64,000 nucleotides of DNA from Streptomyces sp. HPF1205 (GCF_020400825.1 NZ_JAINVH010000002.1:1-64000); one strand, 5' to 3'. Positions 1 through 8,921 are shown, counted from the stretch's first letter. The notes: a model not told the origin generated them from the sequence alone. Made by a program: numbers and translations.

Positions 1-1518
1 ACACCGACGGACACACCGACCACCACCCCGACCCCGCCCCCGGCGAACCCGGTGACGCTCGGGCAGTTCCCGGGGCCGTGGCCGGGCATCTGGGGGCCGG
101 GAATACTCGACACCAACCCGTCGAACCCCGGCGTCCTGGCCATCGGAGAGACCGGCATCTCCACGGACTCGATGTCGGTGGTCGACGTCTCCACCGGCAC
201 TCCGCAGTCGACCGCGTGGTACTTCGGCGACTACACCCTGAACTCCGGTATCTCGGACATCGACCTGGTGCCCGGCAGCACCCCGCAGGTACTGGTGAAC
301 GGTACGCAGCGGGACGGCTACTCGGGTGGCAAGTTCACTGCCGCGGGGGCCTACCCGGCCGGTGAACGCGCCGACATCGCCGCGAACGGACTGGTCGCCC
401 AGGCGTCCGGCACCAATGTGATGGTGTACAAGCCGAACGCCACCCAGCCGCTGCACAAGTACGCCGTCGGAGGCACCGGAGCCGCCGCGCTGACATGGGC
501 CCCGGACTACTCCCGGATCTTCGCGCTCGTGGGGAACGGCAGCACCTACACCCTCAAGGTGCTCACCGACCCGACGAAGAACGTCCCGACCCTGACACTG
601 AGCGCCCCCGCGACCGCCACCCGCGGCAAGGCCCTCACCGTGAAGGGGAAGCTGTCGGCGACGGTGCCGGTGAGTTCCGGCGCCACCCTCCAGGTCCTGC
701 GCGTGGACCTGGAGAGCCCCAAGGGCAAGGCGCTGGCGGCCGTCCACCCCAAGGCGGACGGGACGTTCGCGTTCAGCGACACCCCGCCGGCGGGCGGCAC
801 GGTGACGTACAAGCTCTCCTACGCGGGCGACGCCACGCACACGGCGGTCAGCGCGTCCCGCAACGTGGCGGTCTCCCGCACCGCGACGACGCTCACCGTC
901 AACAACACCGGGAAGGTCTACAACTACAACACCAAGGTGACCTTCACCGCGCACCTCGGGGCCACCTACAGGAACCGCACGGTCGAGATCTGGGCCGACC
1001 CCTACGGCGGGGACAAGCCCAACAAGCTCGTGCGTACGGGGACGGTCAATTCCCGGGGCTACATCAGCACGACCGTACAACTGGTGCGGGACACGGCCAT
1101 CACCGTCGTCTACAAGGGGGACGCCCGCAGCGCCCCGCGGACGGTGAAGGGGACCGCGTACACGCGGGTCGCGATCTCGACCGGCATCAGCAGGTACTAC
1201 AAGACCGGCAGGATCGGCTCGAGGTCGTACTACTGGTTCCACAAGTCGACCGCTCCGTACGTGACGACGGTCATGACGGCCTACCCGCGCCGCGCCCAGC
1301 GCCTGGATCTGGAGATCTACTACGCCGGCAGGTGGTACGCGACGGACTCCGAGTACTTCCTGCTCAGTAGGACCGGAAGGTCGGTCGTCGACCTCGGGGC
1401 GCCGGGGGAGTCCGGCATCAGGGCCCGGATCAGGGCGGCGTACATAGACACGTCGTCCGGCGACTACGTCAACACGACGACATACGGGGCCTGGAAGTAC
1501 CTGTACTTCTCCAACTGA
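1..1518 (+). CDS. Secreted Ig-like repeat protein, 5' end outside the window
   Basis: The reading frame is already open at base 1, where it encodes a Thr/Pro-rich linker, so the true start lies upstream; the GTG at 52 is only the first start-like codon inside the window. A region with beta-propeller-like character (about residues 10-180 of the visible part) is followed by Ig-like beta-sandwich repeats, including a stretch with the pattern YAGD typical of bacterial Ig-like domains, and a Tyr-rich C-terminal domain. Such proteins in Streptomyces are exported and probably act in adhesion or wall binding. No substrate can be named. A strong hairpin follows the stop codon. Confidence 0.8.
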   Translation, partial: TPTDTPTTTPTPPPANPVTLGQFPGPWPGIWGPGILDTNPSNPGVLAIGETGISTDSMSVVDVSTGTPQSTAWYFGDYTLNSGISDIDLVPGSTPQVLVNGTQRDGYSGGKFTAAGAYPAGERADIAANGLVAQASGTNVMVYKPNATQPLHKYAVGGTGAAALTWAPDYSRIFALVGNGSTYTLKVLTDPTKNVPTLTLSAPATATRGKALTVKGKLSATVPVSSGATLQVLRVDLESPKGKALAAVHPKADGTFAFSDTPPAGGTVTYKLSYAGDATHTAVSASRNVAVSRTATTLTVNNTGKVYNYNTKVTFTAHLGATYRNRTVEIWADPYGGDKPNKLVRTGTVNSRGYISTTVQLVRDTAITVVYKGDARSAPRTVKGTAYTRVAISTGISRYYKTGRIGSRSYYWFHKSTAPYVTTVMTAYPRRAQRLDLEIYYAGRWYATDSEYFLLSRTGRSVVDLGAPGESGIRARIRAAYIDTSSGDYVNTTTYGAWKYLYFSN

Positions 1519-1550
1519 GCCTGTTCGAGCCTTCCCATCGGGGTCAATGC

Positions 1551-1585
1551 GACGCGCCGCCCGGACACCTTCCGGGCGGCGCGTC
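1551..1585 (+). terminator. Rho-independent-type hairpin after the Ig-like gene
   Basis: A 15-bp GC-rich stem (GACGCGCCGCCCGGA and its complement) with a 5-base loop sits 33 bases after the stop codon. There is no T-run, as is usual in Streptomyces. Confidence 0.75.
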
Positions 1586-1794
1586 GCGAATCCAGCCCTC
1601 GGGCCGGGGCCACCTCGACGTTCTGGTCATACGGGGTGAGGCGCCGCCGGCCCGGACGCCAGTCGCCGCACTCCCGGCCCGCCCGTCCTCTCGTCACCGG
1701 CGACGAGATCGCTCGTCCGGCCGGGGTCACTCGGGCCGCCGCTCATCTCCACTCCGCCCGGCCTCATCGCCGACGCCCATTCCGCCGCCGCGAC

Positions 1795-1926
1795 CCGCAC
1801 GAGCCCGGACCAGGCACGGCTGTCCACCGTGTACAGCCTCACCACCGCCGTCCTGGTCAAGATCGGCTCCCACGACCGCGCACGTCTCACCGCCGACCGC
1901 GCCCGCACCTGGGCCGAGATCTCCGG
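1795..1926 (+). pseudogene. Possible fragment of a TPR-type regulator C-terminus
   Basis: One frame reads STVYSLTTAVLVKIGSHDRA followed by LTADRARTWAEISG, which resembles the helical C-terminal repeats of Streptomyces XRE-type regulators. No start, no helix-turn-helix and no stop belong to it, and it runs directly into a fragment of a different regulator in another frame. It is probably debris. The family assignment rests on pattern memory only. Confidence 0.35.
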
Positions 1927-2012
1927 CCCCCGCCGACATCGCGGCCCGACTGGGCCTCGCCGAGGGCGACTTGTGCGTCCGCACCTCGTACGAGTTCCTC
2001 GCCGGCGGCAAA
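1924..2012 (+). pseudogene. Fragment of a GntR/UTRA regulator
   Basis: About 89 bases match, with few changes, the interior of the intact GntR gene at 30679-31437 (bases 31025-31113). The shared peptide includes ADIAARLGLAEGDLCVRTSY, the beginning of the UTRA effector domain. The similarity stops abruptly on both sides and no start or helix-turn-helix is present. It is one of three pieces of the 31-38 kb region that recur in the same order in the left 8 kb. Confidence 0.75.
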
Positions 2013-2320
2013 CGCTCTGGGGAGGTTGGGGAGCGGAGAGCCGGTTGTCGGAGCGGTCCCGTAGGGTCGCCACCCGTCTGAGGCCGGTGCTCGTTGCGGG
2101 GGGGACGTCGTGAGCCTTGATCTCGGGGTGTGGTCTGAGGAGGCTCGGCCCTCACGTGCCGCGGGGGCAGAGACACTTCGGCGTCTGCGCGCGGGCGAGG
2201 AGGCGTTCCAGCATCGCCGCGGCGACCGTCGCGTCGCCGAGGGCCGAGGTCCAGTCCGCGATGCCGACGATGTGCTCAAGATCGTGCTCGACGACTTCCG
2301 GCCGCAGCGCTTCGTCTCGT
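2013..2320. other. Gap without a recognisable gene
   Basis: Open frames occur on both strands, but they look like GC-driven artefacts. Nothing recognisable lies between the GntR fragment and the 3' end of the leftward lipoprotein gene. Confidence 0.5.
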
Positions 2321-3256
2321 TCAGCCAGCCGCTTTTGCGCGCAGCCGCGCCACGTCGGCGGCGGTCCATGTGTCGGAGGCCGGCGGCGCCGTGACGCGCA
2401 CGGGAGCACCGTAGTCCGACCAGGTGAACGTCGCGAGGAAGGCGCCGTCGGAGAAGTCGCCGCGTATGGAGGCCTGGTAGGGCAGGTGATCAGGGCCGAG
2501 CCACACCTCGAAAGTACCGACTCGCGTGCCGGACTCCTTCAGCCAGGGCAGCACTCCGCTACCCGGCCCGCCCGCCGCGACGGCCTTCGCCACGTGCGCG
2601 GCCGACACGGTGCCGCGGTAGCCGGTGAGCACCCGGTCCTGCTCGGTACGGGTACCCACCCGGTGGACGTCGGCCGATGTCAGCAGCGCGCCTACGGCGA
2701 ACATCGGATCGCTCGCTTCGACCTGCTCCTTGAGCAGCACGACCCCATGGCGGTTCGGCTCGCCCGCGCGCCCGGCGAGGTCGGCCGGGGTGTACTCACC
2801 CCAGTGCCTGCCCCGAAGCGACGGGGTCAGGACGGGAGAGCCGGTGTAGAACGCCTCGGGCAGCGACCGCGCCAGCCCGACGTCGCCCTGGCCACTGCTG
2901 CGCATGGACTGCAGAACCGGCCCGTCGGTGAACGTGAACGTGACATCCGCGCCCACCTCGTCCACCCAGGTCTGCGAGCCCTTGAGCCGGTCGGTGCCGT
3001 AGACGCCGTCGTGCACCACCCCAGCCGCCTTCGCCGAGCCCTTCGCGTTGGCGGCCCATACGGCCAACTGCAGCGCGGTGGCCGCGCCCGAAGGGCCTGT
3101 CGCCACGGCGGCGGCCGACCGGGACGCGCTGGGCCCGGTCGGCTTCCCATCTCCCGCACCACCCCGTGCCCCACCACAAGCGGCCGCTGCCGACAGCAAT
3201 CCTCCGGCCGCCACGGCGGCCACGGTACGCCGGACCCGACCCCTGGGCATGGTCAT
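2321..3256 (-). CDS. Putative lipoprotein (LppX/LprAFG-like)
   Basis: The protein has about 311 residues. It begins with an Arg-rich n-region, a hydrophobic stretch and a lipobox ending AAAAC, so it should be exported and lipid-anchored at the membrane surface. A Gly/Pro/Ser-rich linker follows, then a single alpha/beta domain containing the pattern VGTFEVWLGPDHLPYQ, which also occurs in similar form (VDLWVTADHLPVK) in the next gene. The two are therefore tandem paralogues, 30 bases apart and read in the same direction, probably one transcript. LppX/LprAFG proteins carry lipids; this is a fold-level guess. GAGGGG lies just before the ATG at 3256; the in-frame ATG at 3250 has better spacing and may be the true start. 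Confidence 0.8.
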   Translation of the reverse strand: MTMPRGRVRRTVAAVAAGGLLSAAAACGGARGGAGDGKPTGPSASRSAAAVATGPSGAATALQLAVWAANAKGSAKAAGVVHDGVYGTDRLKGSQTWVDEVGADVTFTFTDGPVLQSMRSSGQGDVGLARSLPEAFYTGSPVLTPSLRGRHWGEYTPADLAGRAGEPNRHGVVLLKEQVEASDPMFAVGALLTSADVHRVGTRTEQDRVLTGYRGTVSAAHVAKAVAAGGPGSGVLPWLKESGTRVGTFEVWLGPDHLPYQASIRGDFSDGAFLATFTWSDYGAPVRVTAPPASDTWTAADVARLRAKAAG

Positions 3257-3286
3257 CCCCCCTCGGCAGGCGGCCCTCGCCCCTGC

Positions 3287-4201
3287 TCAGGCCTTGGTCG
3301 GGGTGCTTCCCGCCAGGTCGGTGAAGTTCACGCAGTCCGAAGCGGGCGGCGCCTGGACGTGAACGGCCACACCGAAGTGCGAGTAGTACACGGTGGTGTC
3401 CAGGTCGCCCTTCTTGGTGCGGGCGTGAGTAACGACCTTCACGGGCAGGTGGTCGGCCGTCACCCACAGGTCGACCCGCTCGCTGGTGACGCCCTTCTTC
3501 CGCAGCATCGCGCGGACACCGGCCAGATCCGAGGCACTCAGGTGGGGGTGGTCCTGGCGGGCGAGGGCCATCACGTCCACCGTCCCCCGGTAGTGCGTGG
3601 CCGGCACACCCCGTACCGTCTCGGTGCCCACCTGCCGAAGGTCCCCCGAGGCCAACGCGAGGTCGACCGAGCGGACCGGGTTGTCGCTCTGGAAAGCGTC
3701 CTGGATCGCGGTCCCGGACTGGCCGGTGATACGCGCCAGGTCCGCGTACCCGTACCTGATCCAGTGCTTTCCGCCCAGGAGACCCGCAGCCTTCTGCCCC
3801 ATGTTCGCGTAGTACGCGCCGGGCAGGTACCGGGCCACCACCGTGCTCTGCCCCGTAGCCCCGCGGATCGCCTGTGCCGCCTTTCCGCCGGTGACGTTCA
3901 TGGTCAACTGGCCCTCCAGGCCCCGCGACCAGTCGATGTCGCCCTTGGCCGTGGCACTCATCGTCGTACCCACGCGCATGGTGATCTCACCGGTCGCCGA
4001 ATGCACCTTGCCGGTGTCCGCCCGCACCAGATCCAGTGCCTGCACGGCCTGGACCACGGTGCCGTGGCCGCCGGCCGCCGCACTCGGCGCACCCGCCGGG
4101 CCGCTCCCCTTCGCCGTACCACTGCCCAAGGGGCCACAAGCGGCCAGCGAGAGCGCGGCGACGGCGGTGGCAGCGAACACCGCCCCCTTCAACGAACGCA
4201 T
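3287..4201 (-). CDS. Putative lipoprotein (LppX/LprAFG-like), paralogue
   Basis: About 304 residues starting at the ATG at 4201, which has a good upstream GGGGAGGG site at suitable distance; a longer reading from 4270 lacks one. The N-terminus is MRSLKGAVFAATAVAALSLA followed by the lipobox Cys. A Gly/Ala/Ser linker of about 30 residues leads to the folded domain, which contains VDLWVTADHLPVKVVTHART and ends near the motif YYSHFGVAVHVQAPPASD. The neighbour at 2321-3256 ends with the same YxxPVRVTAPPASDT-type segment, so the pair arose by duplication. Likely surface-anchored; ligand unknown. Confidence 0.85.
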   Translation of the reverse strand: MRSLKGAVFAATAVAALSLAACGPLGSGTAKGSGPAGAPSAAAGGHGTVVQAVQALDLVRADTGKVHSATGEITMRVGTTMSATAKGDIDWSRGLEGQLTMNVTGGKAAQAIRGATGQSTVVARYLPGAYYANMGQKAAGLLGGKHWIRYGYADLARITGQSGTAIQDAFQSDNPVRSVDLALASGDLRQVGTETVRGVPATHYRGTVDVMALARQDHPHLSASDLAGVRAMLRKKGVTSERVDLWVTADHLPVKVVTHARTKKGDLDTTVYYSHFGVAVHVQAPPASDCVNFTDLAGSTPTKA

Positions 4202-4594
4202 CAGTTCCCTCCCCACCCCGGGAACCCCTCCCGGAGCACCGGTAACCATAGCCCAGAGCAATGACAGCACCGCTGCGGCGGGCGTCCTCCCCAGCCGATC
4301 TCCGTCCCCAGTTCTGCCGGAAGCCGGTCCGCGCCCTTGGAGGTGGTCGCGGAGAGCCGACGCGGCACAGACGGAGCGGGCGGGCGAATTGCGGGTCCAC
4401 GGCTGGTCCGCTGCGCGTCGTCATGCCGGGTCGGGCAGGGAATGTGGCCGTCGACGACCAGTCGGCCGGTGTTCGTGATCAGTTACGACGCGGCCCCCTG
4501 GAGACCACCTGTAGCCGTGTCCTCGGACAGGGTTGACAGCCACGGACGATCACTGCAAACTCGGTCGGCTTGACGCTGCAAAGGGGCGAAAGCC
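4202..4594. other. Divergent intergenic region
   Basis: This holds the promoter regions of the leftward lipoprotein pair and of the rightward cytidylyltransferase. No convincing gene, hairpin or operator was seen. Confidence 0.5.
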
Positions 4595-5038
4595 GTGGCC
4601 GACCGGAACGAGCCGGGCAAGAAGGGGAACGTCTACGTCGACATGGCGGGAGACCTGTTCCACCCTGGACACGTGGCGCTGCTCAAAGCCGCGCGCGCCT
4701 TTGGAGAGCGGCTGATCGTCGGCGTGCTCTCGGACGAGGTCGTGGCCCAGTACAAACGGAAGCCCATCATGACCCTGGGCGAGCGGGTCACCGTGATCGA
4801 GGCGTGCCGGTACGTCGACGCGGTGATACCGGACGCCCCGTACCGGCTCACGGCCGAGTTCCTGGACGAGCACGACATCGCGGTCGTCGTGCACGGGGAC
4901 GACCTCCCACCGGAAGCCGTCGAAGAGGTCTTCGGCCCGGTGGCAGCCGTCGGCAAACTGCGGCTCGTGAAATACACCCCCGGCGTCTCCACCACGGATC
5001 TCATCCGACGGTGCCGAACGCGAGACCGCAACTGGTGA
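4595..5038 (+). CDS. Cytidylyltransferase-family nucleotidyltransferase
   Basis: The protein has 147 residues, the size of a single-domain nucleotidyltransferase of the glycerol-3-phosphate or choline/ethanolamine-phosphate cytidylyltransferase group. Visible motifs are HPGH at residues 23-26, the nucleotide-binding HxGH signature, and STTDLIRR at about 131-138, equivalent to the conserved C-terminal substrate loop. Enzymes of this group join CTP to a phosphorylated alcohol to give a CDP-activated intermediate for lipids or wall polymers. The GTG start at 4595 follows a purine-rich stretch. A glycosyltransferase fragment lies just downstream, which fits a decayed cell-envelope polymer cluster. 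The exact acceptor cannot be told. Confidence 0.85.
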   Translation: MADRNEPGKKGNVYVDMAGDLFHPGHVALLKAARAFGERLIVGVLSDEVVAQYKRKPIMTLGERVTVIEACRYVDAVIPDAPYRLTAEFLDEHDIAVVVHGDDLPPEAVEEVFGPVAAVGKLRLVKYTPGVSTTDLIRRCRTRDRNW

Positions 5039-5139
5039 CCTTCATCGGGCGCCGTCTGCCGGACCCGTTCCCCGGTTCAAGACATACAGCCTGCGCCATC
5101 ACCCGTCGAATCCCCGTAGCGCGCCGGGATAGGCCCACC

Positions 5140-5295
5140 CCGCGTGCGAGATCGAGCGCACACGGGCTCCACCACTCCCATGCGGGCGTCCCGTTCAGCA
5201 GTATCGGTGTGGCCGGCCTGGGCCGTCGCCTGGCCCGGCCACTTCCGGTAGAGCAGGCCGTACTCGCGGGTGAACCAGCCTCGGCTCACCCGCTT
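5140..5295 (-). pseudogene. 3' fragment of a family 2 glycosyltransferase
   Basis: The leftward translation gives SRGWFTREYGLLYRKWPGQA and continues close to the C-terminus of the intact glycosyltransferase at 33706-34476 (matching bases about 33737-33892). The first three quarters of the gene, including the nucleotide-sugar site, are missing. Similarity ends at about 5295, exactly where IS630 transposase sequence begins, so a transposon-associated rearrangement probably removed the rest. Confidence 0.75.
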
Positions 5296-5939
5296 TGTGG
5301 CAGGCCAAGGCGGCTACCGATAAGCGGCGGCGGGAGCGGCACCTGACGCGGACGACCGGGGTGTGGCCGCGGCGGGACCACGTGCGGGTGATCGGCGGCG
5401 TCATCGAGAAGCCGGCCTCGTCTTCGAAGACCAGCCAGGCCCCGAGCGCCGCCACGGTCCTTCCACGTCGGGCCATGTCTCCTTCACCCAGCCGGCCACC
5501 GCCGCGTCGCCGCGCTCCATCGCCCGGCCGGCGGGCGCCTGACAGCTCCGCCATGCCGTTTCAGCAGCGCGGCGACGCCCTGGATGGTGCAGCTCTTGTG
5601 GAACCGGCGCCCGATCAGGGTCTTGATCCGTGACAGGGCCCAGGTCTGGTCCGGCCAGCCGTGTGCCACCGGCCCCTTGGCCAGCTCCTGCTCCAGCACG
5701 GCGAACAGCTCGTCACTGAGCAGCGGCAACGACGCCGGCCCCTTCGAGGCCAGGGCCCCAGCGGCGCCCTGCGACCAGGCCTTGCGCCAGCGCAGTACCG
5801 ACCGGACGCCGACCAGCAGGTCATGCGCGATGACCGTGCTCTCCTCGCCCTGGGCGAACCGCTCGGCCGCCTCCATCCTCAACCTCTCGCGGAAGACCCG
5901 CCGCTCGGCCGTCAGCCCGCCTCCTTGCGCATACCCCAT
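5296..5939 (-). pseudogene. Broken IS630-family transposase
   Basis: The first frame (from about 5939) gives the helix-turn-helix half, with LLVGVRSVLRWRKAW and WPDQTWALSRIKTLIGRRFH followed by GVAALLKRHG, diagnostic of IS630 transposases. After a frameshift near 5530 a second frame continues with LVFEDEAGFSMTPPITRTWS, which carries the first catalytic Asp of the DDE core, and RGHTPVVRVR. The remaining catalytic Asp/Glu are lost because the sequence stops at about 5296 against a glycosyltransferase fragment. It is therefore a dead element. No terminal inverted repeats were identified. Confidence 0.85.
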
Positions 5940-6141
5940 GAAGTCGGCACACCGCAGGGATCATGGACCGTCAGCCCCGCCGACACCGCCCTTTGAAGAT
6001 CGGTAAGAACTCGTTACGGAATGAGCCGTTTGCGACCGGTCGGATTTCTGGCTCCGTCCCTCTTTCCCAGGTGCGGCAACCTACCCATCGCCGACCGTCA
6101 GCCGCTTGGACAGGCTCCGCGGGAGCCCTTCAGGAGGTGTC

Positions 6142-6345
6142 ATGGCGAAGGTCACCATCAGCCTGGACAGCGATTTGGCCATCGAGGTCATGCTGCTGGC
6201 CGGCGTCAGGAGCGCTCAGGACGCTGTCGAGTTGATTGTCCGGGACCACCTGGCACGGGGTCACCGCACCGAGGCGCGTGCCGGTAACGCCGCCGACCAG
6301 GATCGCCTCGCCGACCGGCGGTCAGCGCCGGAAGAGGGCCGATGA
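6142..6345 (+). CDS. VapB-like antitoxin, no toxin gene beside it
   Basis: The 67-residue product starts MAKVTISLDSDLAIEVMLLA, the ribbon-helix-helix pattern of VapB-family antitoxins that bind operator DNA and neutralise a VapC PIN-domain RNase. The ATG at 6142 follows a near-perfect AGGAGG six bases upstream. The C-terminal half is charged and likely disordered, as expected for the toxin-wrapping tail. No VapC-like frame follows: the next gene is a phosphotransferase after 270 bases. It is an orphan antitoxin or the remainder of a broken toxin-antitoxin pair. Confidence 0.7.
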   Translation: MAKVTISLDSDLAIEVMLLAGVRSAQDAVELIVRDHLARGHRTEARAGNAADQDRLADRRSAPEEGR

Positions 6346-6619
6346 GCACTTCAGGTGAGATCGGCGTGTCGGCTGGTGGTTGCGGGTCCTTCTGGGCGCC
6401 GCCGTCAGAACAACGCGAGCACCCCTCTGAAATGCGGCGGTGGCTCACAAGCTTCATCGTCAGTCCACACAACTCACGGTGATCACTGATGGCCGCAGTC
6501 GTCTCCGCGCCAGGTCCCACCGGCTCGATCAGGCCGTACGTTCGGACCGGCGGCCGCCTGCGGCCGCCGCTCGCCAAGATCCCCTGAGCGCGGCTCCGGC
6601 GACCTGGGATCATGCCGTT

Positions 6620-7357
6620 ATGGCATCTGGTCGCATCATCTTCCTCAACGGCACCTCCAGCTCGGGGAAGTCGAGCATCGCCCGGGAGCTTCTGGAAATT
6701 CTCGATGACGGCGTCTTCTTCCACCTGGCGGTCGACGGCTTCAACGCGATGCGCAGCAAGCGGGAACTCGGGGCCGAGGAACTCGAAGAAGCGCTGCGGC
6801 GGACCAGGATGGGCTTCCACCGCTCGATCGCGGCCATGGCCGAGGCAGGCAACGACATCGTGGTCGACCATGTGCTGAGCGAGCCGTGGCGACTGCTCGA
6901 CTGCCTGACGGTGCTGCGGCCCGAGGACGTACTCTTCGTCGGCGTCCACTGCCCGCTCGACGAACTGACCCGCCGCGAGCTGGCCCGGGGCGACCGCCCA
7001 CCAGGCCTTGCGGCGCACCAATACCACCTGGTCCACGAGCACGGCGACTACGACCTGGAGTGCGACACCAGCACGGCAAGCCCACGCCAATGCGCGCAAC
7101 AGATCAAGGAGTTCCTCTCGCACCGCCCCAACCCGACCGCCTTCACCCGCCTCCGCGGACGCTACCTGAGGCACCCCTACGCGGCCGTGCGGCACCTGAG
7201 CCCCGAGCCTGATCCGTACAGGCAACAGGCTGTGCATGAAGATCCAGCACCTTCCACGAATCACGACCCGCAGAGGCGGCCTGACCTGGGGCGCGAGGCA
7301 AGCAGACCCTACGAGGAAGAACCTTTCACGTCCGGCAAGTGGGCCGCGACGTCATAG
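6620..7357 (+). CDS. Chloramphenicol phosphotransferase-like kinase, copy 1
   Basis: The product has 245 residues from the ATG at 6620. Residues 1-175 match the chloramphenicol 3-O-phosphotransferase family: P-loop GTSSSGKSS at 11-19, VDGF at 38-41 with the Asp that acts as general base in the S. venezuelae enzyme, and a CP.DEL.RRE..R segment typical of the lid. Known members are about 178 residues, so the last 70 residues are extra and lie in DNA shared with the convergent ankyrin gene. The substrate may be chloramphenicol or another hydroxylated compound. The start is not preceded by a strong ribosome site, so weak or leaderless translation is possible. Confidence 0.85.
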   Translation: MASGRIIFLNGTSSSGKSSIARELLEILDDGVFFHLAVDGFNAMRSKRELGAEELEEALRRTRMGFHRSIAAMAEAGNDIVVDHVLSEPWRLLDCLTVLRPEDVLFVGVHCPLDELTRRELARGDRPPGLAAHQYHLVHEHGDYDLECDTSTASPRQCAQQIKEFLSHRPNPTAFTRLRGRYLRHPYAAVRHLSPEPDPYRQQAVHEDPAPSTNHDPQRRPDLGREASRPYEEEPFTSGKWAATS

Positions 7358-7731
7358 TTGGCGATCTTGTCGGCCAGACCGCGCGGGCTCACCCCGTGCG
7401 CGTTCTCCCGCTCCGGATCGGCCCCCGCCTCCAGCAGCACACGCAGGATCGCGCCCTCCTCGCGAAAGTTGAATACCGCCGTCCACAGGGCGGTATTGCC
7501 ATACCGGTCAGGCACATCCACCGCTGCCCCAGCGGCTAGAAGAGCCTCGGCGGCCTGCGCGTTCTGGGCCTGCGCGGCGAAATGCAGCGGCGTCCACCCG
7601 GCACTGTCTGCAGCGTCCAGATCCACCCCGCTCACCGCAAGCCCACGCAAACAATCAACATCACCGTTCAAAGCGGCATAGTGCGCCGCCGTCCGGCCCG
7701 CCCGATCCCGCCCCTGAGCCCCTCGCGTCAT
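7309..7731 (-). CDS. Ankyrin-repeat protein, copy 1
   Basis: About 140 residues with three ankyrin repeats: one around GRTAAHYAALNGD, one around GWTPLHFAAQAQNA with ALLAAGA, and one around GNTALWTAVFNFREE with VLLEAGADP. The GGGGAGG site sits nine bases before the ATG at 7731, which is better than the ATG at 7740 that it touches. Ankyrin proteins mediate protein binding; the partner is unknown. Its 3' end overlaps the convergent phosphotransferase gene by 49 bases, so both genes share coding DNA on opposite strands. Confidence 0.9.
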   Translation of the reverse strand: MTRGAQGRDRAGRTAAHYAALNGDVDCLRGLAVSGVDLDAADSAGWTPLHFAAQAQNAQAAEALLAAGAAVDVPDRYGNTALWTAVFNFREEGAILRVLLEAGADPERENAHGVSPRGLADKIANYDVAAHLPDVKGSSS

Positions 7732-7780
7732 GACCCGCATCCTCCCCGGAGCTCGACGAAGGAGAGAGGGGCACCCCCCA

Positions 7781-7916
7781 CATGGATGTTCTGCGACGAT
7801 CTGCATTCGCGTTTGAGATCGCGCCAGCAACGCCGCAACGATCGCAGCTCGCCCGTCCCCACCGCACCCACCGCGGCACCCAGCACTGCGGCCAGCCCCG
7901 CATCCATGACGCTCAT
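7781..7916 (-). pseudogene. N-terminal fragment of a small membrane protein
   Basis: The leftward frame starts MSVMDAGLAAVLGAAVGAVG, a hydrophobic N-terminus resembling small single-pass Streptomyces proteins, followed by a basic segment (RSLRRCWRDLKRECRSS). The similarity to a real protein ends at the boundary of the 1.38-kb duplication, which has apparently replaced the rest. Assignment is tentative. Confidence 0.35.
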
Positions 7917-8100
7917 TCTCGCCAGCACTGCTTCTACAGGCGGCTATTCGGCAGATCTGGTCGAAGACTGTCAAGCACTCGGGTCGTCTCCGGGCCGTCT
8001 GAGACCGCACAACGATGACCAACGCTGACAACCGTTGACGGCTCAGCCGCAGATCACAGCGTTGATCGTTCGTAAGGCCCCAGGTCAGCGGGACCCCTGT

Positions 8101-8742
8101 TCACTTGTTCGGCATCTGATCGGGCAGGCTCAGTGGTTCGTGGTGATGCCAGATCAAGTAATGATCTTCAGTGCGCAACTCGGCCGAGCCCCATTCGAGC
8201 CTCATCACGCCGCGGTCCATCGCGCAGGCATACGCAACCAGAACCAGCCCGACATCCGAAGGAAGGTGGCTGAGGTCGCGGTGTACGTCCTGCTCATCCA
8301 CCTCGGGGAGACCCAGGTCGAGTTCCCCTTGCATCGGTTCAGGGCCGTGATAACGGATGAGGTCTGCGCGGAGGCCGGTGGCTCGTCGGAGCCGCGCAGC
8401 CGTGACGGGTACGTCGGTCTTCGCATAACGTATCGGATAGATGACGTGCCCCGCGATGATCATGACCGTCCGACCCTGAAGGCGTACAGCGGATGCGTCG
8501 GGGAAGAGTTCAAGACTGGCGGCCAACTCCTCGTACTGCACCGCATGGAGACCATGGCCGTACGCCTCAAGTGTCTGAGTGTGGACACCTTGGTGACCGC
8601 TTCGCGCTCGCTCATGCGCTCGGGTAAGGCACGTGGGAATAGCTCTCATCAACTCCTCGGCCTGGTCACCGAACATCTTCCGGGCCCACGGCGTCACCGG
8701 TGCCACAGTCCCACCGCCCTTCCCCCACATGCCGGACGTCAT
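8101..8742 (-). CDS. Hypothetical protein
   Basis: About 213 residues from the ATG at 8742, which has only a weak upstream site (AAGCAGG). I do not recognise the family. The protein is soluble, with a helical N-terminal third, a central segment VRLQGRTVMIIAGHVIYPIR that looks like paired beta-strands, and an acidic C-terminal half ending in a His-rich WHHHEPLS segment. Codon use is less extreme in GC than in the surrounding genes, which suggests mobile-element origin. It lies next to a tRNA-derived attachment-site copy. Confidence 0.6.
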   Translation of the reverse strand: MTSGMWGKGGGTVAPVTPWARKMFGDQAEELMRAIPTCLTRAHERARSGHQGVHTQTLEAYGHGLHAVQYEELAASLELFPDASAVRLQGRTVMIIAGHVIYPIRYAKTDVPVTAARLRRATGLRADLIRYHGPEPMQGELDLGLPEVDEQDVHRDLSHLPSDVGLVLVAYACAMDRGVMRLEWGSAELRTEDHYLIWHHHEPLSLPDQMPNK

Positions 8743-8921
8743 AGGTGCCTGCTTAGACGGTGAGTCTCGAAGCCGGAGCGCACAAGTGCGCGCAGGAGAG
8801 TAGGAAACGCACAACCGCACATTCACCAGGCGTAACGGCCCAGCGCGGTCGTGCCCCATCCGTGCCCGATCCACCGGGGAACCGCGGGGAACCCCGGTCA
8901 CTACCCGACACCGCACACGCC

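Larger units (their letters stand above)
6401..7780. repeat. 1.38-kb direct duplication, copy 1
   Basis: This block matches 36970-38349 without visible insertions or deletions (constant offset 30,569). Differences are concentrated upstream of the phosphotransferase start; within the two genes only a few substitutions occur, one changing Tyr to Cys in the ankyrin protein. Identity ends abruptly beyond 7780 in both copies. The same orientation makes deletion of the 30.6 kb between copies possible by recombination. Confidence 0.95.

Noticed and set aside
2117..4264. A 715-residue open frame on the + strand opposite the lipoprotein genes
   Set aside because: It is Arg/His/Gly-rich without domain pattern and lies antisense to two genes with clear signal peptides and ribosome sites; a typical high-GC artefact.
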